NCBI GenBank assembly: GCA_010015655.1
Contig: ML976677.1
Span: forward strand, 47,765 to 111,764
DNA from: Bimuria novae-zelandiae CBS 107.79
Taxonomy: Eukaryota; Ascomycota; Dothideomycetes; Pleosporales; Didymosphaeriaceae
Direction: 5' to 3'
DNA: 64,000 nucleotides
In this document: positions 55,401-64,000 of the stretch, one piece after another
How positions within the stretch are numbered: the stretch's first letter is position 1
Layout: each line of letters opens with the position of its first letter
The notes under the pieces: model-generated
What the model saw: only the letters and a program-made list of their open reading frames with translations
What the model was told of the DNA's origin: nothing
The model's database searches: none
Position numbers and translations under genes: made by a program

Positions 55401-58400
55401 CTTAAAGTAATACCTAGGGCAGGTGCACTGTATATAGGTCCGGGAGACTAAGATAGTCCTAGATAACTTTAGTTTACTAGAAGAATATAAGGAATTCGCA
55501 GACCTGTTCGAGGAACACAACAAGACTATCCTACCTAAATACAAGGAATAGGATCACGAGATACCACTAGTAGAGGGAGCCAAGCTACGGCCAGAACGCC
55601 TAAGGCCCCTTACCTACGAATAAGAAAAAGAGTTAAAAGAGCTAATATAGAAAAATTTACGCTTAGGGAAATAGTAGCCTAGTTAGAGTCCTATAGCCTT
55701 CCCTATACTCTTTATTCGTAAAAAAGACAGTAGGCTGCGACTCTGTGTAGATTATAAATAGCTAAACGCCGTGATAATTAAGAATCGCTACCTATTACTA
55801 CTAATAACGGAGCTTATAGATAGACTCCGAGGAGCTAAATACTTCACGAAATTCGACGTCCGGGATAGATTCCACAGGATTCGAATTGCGAAAGGATACG
55901 AGTGAAAAACAGCGTTCCGCACACGATATGGCCTTTTCGAGTATACGGTTATACCTATAGGGCTAACCAACGCACTAGTAACCTTTTAGGAGTTAATAAA
56001 TTAAGTACTATATAAATACTTAGACGTATTCTGCACGGCGTACCTCGACAATATCTTAATATACTTACACGGAACCTTGGAAGAGCACAAAGGACATATA
56101 CGTAAAGTACTATAGAAGTTACAGGAGCATTAATTGCTCCTACACCCTAAGAAGTGCGAGTTCTATGTCACTAAGACAGAATATTTGGGATTTGTGATAT
56201 CCCGAGAAGGTGTTAAGATGGACCTAAAGAAGATCGCGATAATAGAAGAATAGCCGCTACTATAATTAGTAAAAGATATCTAGTCTTTCTTAGGCTTTAC
56301 TAACTTCTATCGCAAATTTATTAGGAACTACTTAAAGACGACCGCTCTATTAATAGAATTTATAAAGATAGGGAAATAGCGACCTCTGCAAAAGATAAAA
56401 ATAGCAGCTTTTAAGTAGCTTAAACGCCTATTCCTAACGGCACCCCTACTATAGATGTACGACCCAGAGCGGCGACATCGTATCTACACGGATATATTAG
56501 ACTATGCGCTGGGGGCCGTATTATTGCAAGAGTGCGACAATAGTAAATAGAGACCTGTCTTCTATTACGCACGCAAGCTCTTAGGAGTAGAACTAAATTA
56601 TAAGATTTACGATAAGGAGTTACTTATAATCGTTAACTATTTTAAGTAATAGGAAGCGCAGCTTAAAGGAGTAAAGCACTAAATAAAGGTCTTTTTAGAT
56701 TACTTTAACCTTACGCGCTTCATAACCACAAAGAAGCTTAATTAATAACAGGCTAGATAGTTGGAATAGATAGCGGAATTCGACTTCCGCATCACCTATT
56801 TACCTAGTAACTTAAACGCTGTAGTAGACGCACTTAGTAGGCGTTTAAATCTTATAGAAGAAGACGATAGAAGTAACTATATTATAATCCTAACCTACGC
56901 GAAGGACGGAACCCTTTGCTATAATAAGACATAACTTGCGCTAGTACTAAAAGCACGGCGCGCGGATCTTACCTATTATAGGCTAGTTATAAAAGAGATA
57001 TAGGATTATAATAGGCTTAAGGATAAAGATTACCAAGCGTATAATCTTCACTAAGCCACGAAATTAACAGCACGGGACTATTAAAACTATATTTAGATTA
57101 GCGAGTAGATAGCTCCGCTGCTAATTAAAAAACTACATAAAGACAAGGATTAGGGATACCTAGGGATCGCCAAAACAACGCGTCGAATCGCGAACAAATA
57201 TGCCATCCCTAGGCTACGCTAGGCGGTATAGAAGATTTTAGGCAACTATTTAGCCTGTCACAAGAACAAGCCTAAGAGATATAAGCCTTATAGCCTCTTA
57301 TAATCACTATAGCCGCCCCTAAGACCATGATTAAGCGTGACCATGGACTTTATCGTGAAGCTACTAGCATTACTAGCACCAAGGAACAAGGATCCCTACA
57401 ACTCGATCTTAGTTATAATCTATTAACTTACTAAGGAGTCGAGGTTTATGCTAATTAAGGAAGCTATATTAGCAGAAGAACTAGCCTATATAGTAAAACA
57501 AGAACTAATATTATAGGTTAGATAACCTAACGAGTTTATCACAGACAGGGCCAAGATATTTATATCGTTATACTAGACCACGTTTATAGCTAAATTAGGG
57601 ATTAAGCACAAGCTCACGACGAGCTTCCACCCTAAAATAGATAGCTAAACTAAGCGAATAAACTAAACGTTGGAATAGTATCTCTAGATGTATGTAAATA
57701 AGCTTTAAGATAACTAGGTTAAGCTATTGCTAACGGCCTAGCTGGCATACAATAGCGCAAGATCGGCGACTACGGGGTACTCGCCATATTACGCCAACCA
57801 TGGATGTGAGCTAATAACTTACCAGGATCCATTAGATATCCAGAGCATTGCAAAGAACGCAGCCAATAAGGCCAAACTTATATAGGACCTATATAAAACA
57901 CTACACGAGAACATCGCGCGACGTAATAAATAAATAGCGCGATAAGCAAATAAGAAAAGGATTATAGGACTAACCTTTAAAAAGGGGGATAAAGTCCTCC
58001 TCTCGCGAAAAAATCTTAAAACAATAAGACTAAGTAAAAAACTAGATAACCTTTAAAAGGGACTATTTAAAATCTAAGAAGTTAGGGGACCGGTTAATTT
58101 TAAACTATAGCTACCTATAAATATACGGATCCACCCGGCCTTCTATAAGTTATTATTAGAACCAGCACTACCAGACGCCGAACTAGAAACCTAGCTTGAA
58201 CTTAAAGATAAGAAGTACGAGGTCGAAGCTATTAGGGACCTATAAAAAATCGGGCGTTAGTACAAGTATCTGGTAAAGTAGGAAGGATGGCTAGAGAACC
58301 ATAATACGTAGGAACTAGTATAAAACCTTATAAACTACAAGATAGCGCTAGAGAGGTTTTACAAGGAACATCTAGAGGCGCCGCGACCGAATTAGTAAGG

Positions 58401-58500
58401 AACTTAGAAAAGTTAAAGGACATAAAAGGATTAAAAGGAATAAATAAGTTAGCCTATAACTAGCCTAAGTTAGCCCGTAGAGGTGCATGTAGTAATAGTT
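52434..58500 (+). mobile_element. RIP-mutated Gypsy retrotransposon with chromodomain (chromovirus type)
   Basis: The likely 5' LTR starts at TGTTACGACCACG (52434). On the + strand, ignoring stops, the order is: gag-like (about 53040-53900) with a damaged zinc knuckle (CLQYSKLGHFAKDC, a Tyr for Cys), protease near 54975 (IDPGANACLIAP), reverse transcriptase about 55680-56220 with the active-site box reading AYLDNILIY instead of YLDD, RNase H (IYTDILDYALGAVLLQE), integrase (about 57100-57900; VTMDFIVKL, EFITDRAKIF) and a terminal chromodomain remnant YKYLVK-stop-EGWLENHNT near 58260-58310. Dozens of TAG/TAA stand where CAG/CAA or TGG are expected. No 3' LTR was found before the Copia LTR at 58728, so the 3' end is missing or displaced. 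It is incapable of coding. Confidence 0.85.
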
Positions 58501-58727
58501 CGCGAAAGCTAGTATTCTTTAAATTCTTTTTTTATTACTCTAACGCCTCGATCGCATTAGCAACGCGTAAGTTATGTTAGGCATAGTTATACTTCTTCTT
58601 TTCTATTTTTGCTAACTCTCGCTTAAGACGCGTAGTCTTAAGAGCAGCCTAAGCTTAACGCTCTTTTACTTAAAGAAGGGTAAAACGCTTTTCGCGCTTC
58701 TCCTTTTAAACACGCTCTTAATCCTTC
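58501..58727. other. spacer between Gypsy and Copia elements
   Basis: A low-complexity stretch. On the minus strand it reads as fragments of a Lys/Glu/Arg/Leu-rich coiled coil, as often found at the ends of fungal DDE transposases. Too damaged to classify. Confidence 0.35.
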
Positions 58728-58980
58728 TGTCAGATTAAAGGGTGTTTTTGATGAGATGGAAAAGTAATTGATTCTTCTTTTCATGTGTCTTTGCAAGAAT
58801 GTAAGGCTCTTTTATCCTTACGTCTCACGTTAAGACGCTAATCTATTTCCGTTGAGTAAGGAGAGTCGCCCTTTGTCCCGCCCGGAATCGTGCGGATAAA
58901 CCAGACTGCTGGCAAAGTCTCTTTGTGTAGGGTTGCGCCAGCTACCTTCGTGTGTGCAAGGGGCCATGTAATTGGACACA
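58728..58980 (-). repeat. Copia 3' LTR, 253 bp
   Basis: Ends TG...CA on both strands (TGTCAGATTAAAG at the left, TTGGACACA at the right). Its first ~135 bases match the copy at 63863-64000. It is bordered inside by a purine tract. Confidence 0.88.
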
Positions 58981-59398
58981 CCCCCTTAGCTTGGGCTTAT
59001 CCTTAAGCTGGAGACCATTCGTCAGTGATTAGATAGTCCTATCTTAGTTTAATCTCAAAGGCCTCTATCCTTTGCTCTAGCTCGAGCAGATTAACTTCTT
59101 TATTCGTGATTATGTCCTTAATCTCTGCAAGTCCTAATTTATCCAGGAACTTGCTCCACTTGTTAGCTAGTAGGGCCTTTGTAAGTCCATCCGCAACCAT
59201 GTCCTCCGATCGTTAATAGTCTACCTTAATTGTCCTAAATGCAACTTCTTGTCTTAGCTAGTAATTATAGATATTAACATGACAGAGCTTCGTCTGTAGC
59301 TTAGTAATCTCTTCGGTGATAAGTTAGATTGTTTGCTAGTTATCGCAATTAATCATAATAAGGGAATCGCTAAGGTTGATCTTCAGCTCCTTTAGTAA

Positions 59399-59587
59399 TT
59401 AGGATATAAATAGAGCCTCCTTCGCCACCTGTGATAGTGCTAGTAATTCGGCTTTAGTTATTAATGTAGTAACTATGTCCTGCTTATTTGCTTTCCAGGC
59501 AATTAGGCTATTAAATAGTTTAATAATGTATCCTTGCGAGCTCTTGCGGTCAAGCGTATTATTAGCAAAGGACGCGTCACTCGCCAC
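59399..59587 (-). pseudogene. Copia RNase H fragment
   Basis: An open stretch of 62 codons including SDASFANNTLDRKSSQGYI and LITKAELLALSQVAKEALFI. This is the Copia RNase H region, with the conserved Asp (SDASFA) and Glu (AELLAL) present. It is part of the minus-strand element. Confidence 0.85.
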
Positions 59588-60037
59588 TTCTAAAGTATCT
59601 ACACCCCCAAGCTAAAGGCCTAATAATCTAGTATTAGCAAGGTAGAGGAGAACTCGATCGGCAGCTGCTTGGTGCTCTTTGCCTAGGTTAGATAGGAATC
59701 GTGATAATCAAGAGCTTACAAAGGCAATATCTGGTCGCGTAGTCACCGCAGCGTAGAGGATTAATCCTATCTTTCGCTAATATCAATTAACTTCAGCCTT
59801 GCTAGCGAGCCCTGAGCGTGGGAGCAGTTCGACTACTACTCTCAGGGTATCGTGGCGAATCTCATGGTGATCAATAAGGCGCGATATTTTGTCGATGTAT
59901 AAGGCTTGTAAAAGCCAAATCTTTCTGTTTAGGCGATCCCTAATAATTTCAATCCCTAGGAACTACTATAGATCTTTCCCGCCAGTAAGGGAGAACTTAG
60001 TACTTATTTCTACTATAGCTCCTTTAGCTGCGTGCTC

Positions 60038-60358
60038 TTAATTCTTGTGGTAGGCAATAATTAGGTCGTCCACGTAAAAGAAAAGAATAAGGCCATCTTT
60101 GATAAGACAACACGGCTCATAGGGGACTATGGTGAAGCCCATGTTGCGGAGCGTAGATGTGAACTCCCTCTGCCATAGTAATGGAGAGATACGTAATCTA
60201 TAGAGCGCCTTATGCAATTGCAGGACTGTGCCTACTCGCGTATATCCGCGGGGCATCCTCATGTAGATCTCTCTATCGAGCTTTGCATGTACGAAGGCGT
60301 TCGTGACGTCGTATTGAATTAGTTCTAGGTCAAATCGTGCAGCTATTGCCATAAGCAT
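60038..60358 (-). pseudogene. Copia reverse transcriptase fragment
   Basis: An open stretch of 106 codons: DLELIQYDVTNAFVHAKLD, EIYMRMPRGYTRVG, LHKALYRLRISPLLW and LILFFYVDDLIIAY with an intact YVDD active site. The flanking frame is interrupted by stops. Confidence 0.92.
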
Positions 60359-63300
60359 GCGAAATAATCGTCCTGCCAGCGTTGTGGCATAGGTTTCTTA
60401 TAAGTTAAGGTGCCGCTGTTAATTGCCTCGCACTACTAATCTCGTCTTGCATTTCTATAATCGATAGTGCTTGTCAAACTTGTAGGTATATACCCACATG
60501 CAGTCGAGAATCTAATAACCTAATGCTCTTATTAGAGCTGCTGCAACCTCACTCCAGGACTTCATTTCCTTGTGGCTTTGGAGATAAGATCGCTCGGCTT
60601 CCTTCCACATATTATGGAGTGGGTGATCCTCGAGCTTGCTTTGACATGTGGGTGGCTCTGGGAGTACACTTTAATATGGTTTCTTGCCTAATGTGATCAT
60701 TCGTCGAAGCTGCGCCTTATCAAGAGCCTTGCCCTTGTATTTGCCGCTACTGCCGGCTTTGGTGCCTGCCATAAAGGCTGCGGCCTATGGGCTTGTTTGT
60801 AACTGCCCTGTTTGCACTACTGGCGATAGTTTAAGCTAATTATCTCCTGCTATTAATTGTGCAAGGAGTGTTACTGGTAGCGGCGTTAAAGAAGGCGTTA
60901 GATATTCGTACCTAGCTTTCCTGCCTTACCTGTACTTAGGAGCTCCTTCAACCTCTTCCTTTAACGCTTTACTAATTGTCTTATCTTTAAAGAAGGACTC
61001 GGTGGCTTGCTCTTGTTAAGGTAAGGGAGGTAACTCTACTAATTATACCTAGGCTACTATTTCTTCTAATGTGCTGTGCATAAGGTTATCTATTAGGTCT
61101 TTAGTTTTGCCTAAGAACACAGTATCCTCGTCGAATATTACGTCGCGAGTACTAATTATCTTTGCTAGGGAGGGGATCCATATCCTCTAGATATTAGTTA
61201 ATCTATAGCTAACTAGATAGCCTATCTAAGCTTTAGGGTCCAGCCGTTAGAGCTTGCTCTTGCCACGTTTGGTGTCATTAGTTATGGCGAAGGCTTTGCA
61301 GCCATAGGCTTTTAAGTAAGCTTAATTAGGCTTCTTTAGTTAAGTGACAACGCCGTTCTAAAGAGCTACTATCGTAAAGAATACTTCGTATAGTAATCGC
61401 TATCAATTAGCGTAGTTTGGGGTTTAATTATAGAGGTAGACTGTAGCTCGGGTGATCTCAGGCCATATCTACTAAGGTAAGTTAGAGTTAAGTCGCATCG
61501 CACGCGCTTTCTCCTTAATTACACCCCCTAAGCGTTTAGCCCCTCTATTTTATACTTAAGTATTAGGTGCTAAAGGCTTAATTCTAATGCCTTATGCTAA
61601 GCACCACTTCTTAATATCTGCCTTAATAGAGAAGATCTCGTTATTAGATTTAATTACTTTCACCATAACATTGTATTATACTCTTATAAATAGTATAAAG
61701 GTACTAAGTTACTTAATAATAGATCGTGCTGGGCGATTATCCTTAAAGTAGAAGTCCTATGCGAAGCCGGAGAATCAATTAGTAATTAGCATTTAGCTCT
61801 TCTCTCTTGTTAAGCTATCTACTTCGTAGTCGTGAAAATCGATTGCGACTCGCTCACCGGGGCCTTTAGTTAGGTCTCTGGCTTGCCGGCGTATTTGCCA
61901 TTTTAGTTTTACTTTGCCGCAGGCGTCACACTTAATAGTAGGTAGGCCTTTAATCTTTACTCCCTTAGATTACTGTACGAGATGTTCGAGAGCCTAAGGG
62001 CCTAAATAGCCTAATTATTAGTGCCAGGTTAATGCATTTGCCCTCTACGGTCTTTGTTTAGTGCGTGTGTTAGTCTTGTGGGTGGCATGCGCAGCTTTAG
62101 TAGGAGTACTACCTACTAGCCTTGTCCTGTGTTCTAGCACCCACTGTCTATGCAACTCTTAAAGTTCTACTAGTATAGTATTATCTCTTCTTTTTAGAGT
62201 TGTTAGGTCTACCCTTATGTCCCACCAAAGGCCTTGCCTCTGGAGTAATCGGAACGATACAAGATTACAGAGCAGGTTAGGGCAATAGGCGACATTATCT
62301 AGCCGTATTATTTAATTGCCGCTTACACTTTGTACGTTAAGATAGACGCTCCTGTATCCTTTAATCTATATTTGCGTATTCCCTGCCCATATAAAGTCTC
62401 CCGGCGCTGGTGGCTGGTAGGAGACAAAGCAATCAATATCGTTAAAGATATAGCAAGTTATACCTAAATCGAGTATGGCTAAGCATCGCAATAGGTACGT
62501 GTTTAGGTTAGTGTAGACGGATGTGGCTTTAAAGCTCGCTAGGATTTTAGTAATCTTGCGTCTATCTAGTCACTTATTATTAGCCTTAGTAATTCGAGTT
62601 AGAGTGGGAGTATGCGATAATTTAATTCTAGGTGTTTAAGACTTTAGTCTTTTCACTATTCTTAACTTCTCTTAGAAGTTGGTATTATGTTCTAGCCTAA
62701 GCTTGACTAGCTTTACCATGAGAGGGTTCGCTCTAAACTAGTCTGGCTACTTATCTAGAAAGGCATAGAAATAGTCTTAAAGACTATAGCGTAGTTTACA
62801 AGCAGGGCAATAATTGCCACTAACTACTATTAGCTTAAGGCTCTAAGGCAACTACTTAAATTTAGTACGTTAACTATTATTTCGTTATTTATAATTCTAA
62901 GGTCTTCCCCAACTTTTAGATAATACTGCTTCATCCACAAGAGAGGCGTCCCTGTCTATAGCCTGGGTGGATTCACCACCGTCAGCGAGAGATAAACCTA
63001 CAATAGCAAAAGCGCCCTTTTGTTTGCCCTTAATTAGGTGCTGCAGGATCATGTGGTCTCGGAAGAGTTTTATTATATTCTTTCGTAAGACAGCTGCATC
63101 TCTACTTCCATGTTGCTAGAAGGTTGTTACCCACATAGGTGCGACATAGACAACTACCTTTATAAAGTCTTCTTTAACTAAGTCTAGCCTTTAAAGCTCT
63201 AGGACCTAATTAGTCTCTGCTTCTGTGGCTGCATGATCGTACTCAGATAGCCATGTAGCCTATAATCCGGCTATTCTTATTAGCTTAAGGGCTTCTTAGT

Positions 63301-63736
63301 ATCTTGCCCTTGCTCGTCGATGTTCGTCTTAATAGTCAACCCCAACTATAATCGTAAGGTTATTGATCCATTGCTTTATTGTACCTCCAGGGATGCAGCA
63401 GTTACTCTGCAGGTATACGGAGATTATCGATTAGAGAAAGGTGACCACCTTATCAAGGTCTACCTCTTATTCTCGGTAGTCTCGGTCTGTAATCTTATAG
63501 ATCTCGAGCCGTTCTTTATAATAGTCGCTATTATCTTTGTATGCTTTCGCACCTGCCATTAATAGATAGGATGGTAATATTGGCACGTTATTCGGGTTCG
63601 CGGTCATATAGGCGGCGCTTAATTGGTAGTTGCTTATTAGCGGCGGCACCGGCATCGCGGGTTTCTGTTTTGGTTCATCTATTAGCGCTAGGTCAATAAT
63701 ATTCCAGACCTTTAGGAATTGGCATCTTGTTTTAAG

Positions 63737-63931
63737 CTATTTTAGCCATAGCGTGTAATTTGTGTAATCGGTCAGGATAACTGTAGGATCTCTAAGGGTC
63801 GATAAAGCCATTATAATTAGCTTAATTAAGGCAGTATCGGTTAAGGCAGTAAGACTCTTAATTGTTAGATTAAAGGGTGTTTTTAATAAGATAGAAAAGT
63901 AATTAATTCTTCTTTTCATGTGTCTTTGCAA
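63737..63931 (-). pseudogene. Copia gag N-terminal fragment
   Basis: A 64-codon open stretch that runs from inside the 5' LTR into ALSTLRDPTVILTDYTNYTLWLK. The NYTLWLK pattern is typical of the start of Copia gag proteins; the true start was probably within the last ~25 residues. Confidence 0.6.
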
Positions 63932-64000
63932 GAATGTAAGGCTCTTTTATCCTTACGTCTCACGTTAAGACGCTAATCTATTTCCGTTGAGTAAGGAGAG
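63863..64000 (-). repeat. Copia 5' LTR, partial at window end
   Basis: Matches 58728 onwards. In the first 50 bases it differs by about six changes, all G-to-A or C-to-T relative to the other LTR (for example GATGAGATGG versus AATAAGATAG), consistent with RIP. Confidence 0.88.

Larger units (their letters stand above)
58728..64000 (-). mobile_element. Ty1/Copia retrotransposon, minus strand, cut by window end
   Basis: The element reads right to left. The full 3' LTR lies at 58728-58980, and the 5' LTR begins at 63863 and runs off the window, so total length would be near 5.4 kb. A purine tract (AAGGGGG on the minus strand) adjoins the inner edge of the 3' LTR. Coding remnants in Copia order: gag start (LTDYTNYTLWLK near 63740), integrase zinc-binding and core part around 61800-61960 (CDACGKVKLKW, GPGERVAIDFHDYE), reverse transcriptase (60038-60358, FFYVDDLIIAY) and RNase H (59399-59587). 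Frames are broken by many TAA/TAG codons but longer pieces survive than in the Gypsy element, suggesting later insertion or lighter RIP. Confidence 0.9.

Noticed and set aside
52434..58500. Reading the many TAG codons as a variant genetic code
   Set aside because: TAG/TAA also replace Trp (TGG) and occur only in the AT-rich repeats and broken genes, while intact genes use TAG and TAA as stops. RIP explains it.

Overview
This looks like nuclear DNA of a filamentous ascomycete (Pezizomycotina). The genes have short introns of about 47-102 nt with GT...CTNAC...AG signals. They encode typical fungal products: a GH7 cellobiohydrolase with a CBM1, a CFEM membrane protein, an RTA1 protein and a trehalose complex subunit. 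The right third is AT-rich transposon debris in which CAG and CAA codons have become TAG and TAA, the mark of repeat-induced point mutation (RIP). The class is probably Dothideomycetes, but that is an impression from gene content and not a demonstrated placement.

Layout. From 1 to about 32 kb the sequence is gene-rich and intact. In order: a proline-rich unknown protein (cut by the left edge), a DUF7704 membrane protein, a Tps3/Tsl1-like trehalose complex subunit, an unknown Q/P-rich protein, the splicing factor Spp2, a Frag1/DRAM/Sfk1 membrane protein, a 978-residue protein with a possible N-myristoylation start, ornithine decarboxylase with a long ATG-free leader, Snu13, a secreted repeat-rich wall protein, GH7 cellobiohydrolase, an unknown protein and a probable dimeric alpha/beta-barrel protein.

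From 32 to 51 kb intact and broken genes alternate. Intact: a Cys-rich zinc-finger-like gene, an LRR protein, a CFEM protein and a small Cys-rich protein. Broken: two relatives of the Cys-rich gene, an NAD(P)-binding epimerase-like gene, an F-box/LRR-like gene, a hAT transposase fragment and an RTA1-family gene. Almost every break is a nonsense codon that a single C-to-T change on one strand explains.

From 45.9 to 64 kb transposons dominate: anonymous AT-rich debris, a probable LTR at 51.6 kb, a heavily mutated chromodomain Gypsy element (52.4-58.5 kb, + strand) and a Ty1/Copia element on the minus strand (58.7 kb to beyond the window end) with one complete 253-bp LTR and part of the other.

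The genes do not form one pathway. Housekeeping functions (splicing: spp2 and snu13; polyamines: ODC; trehalose) are interleaved with surface and secreted proteins. The least explained locus is the cluster of three related Cys-rich genes at 32.2-35.4 kb. All splice models were assembled by eye from donor/branch/acceptor signals and frame continuity; no search was run.
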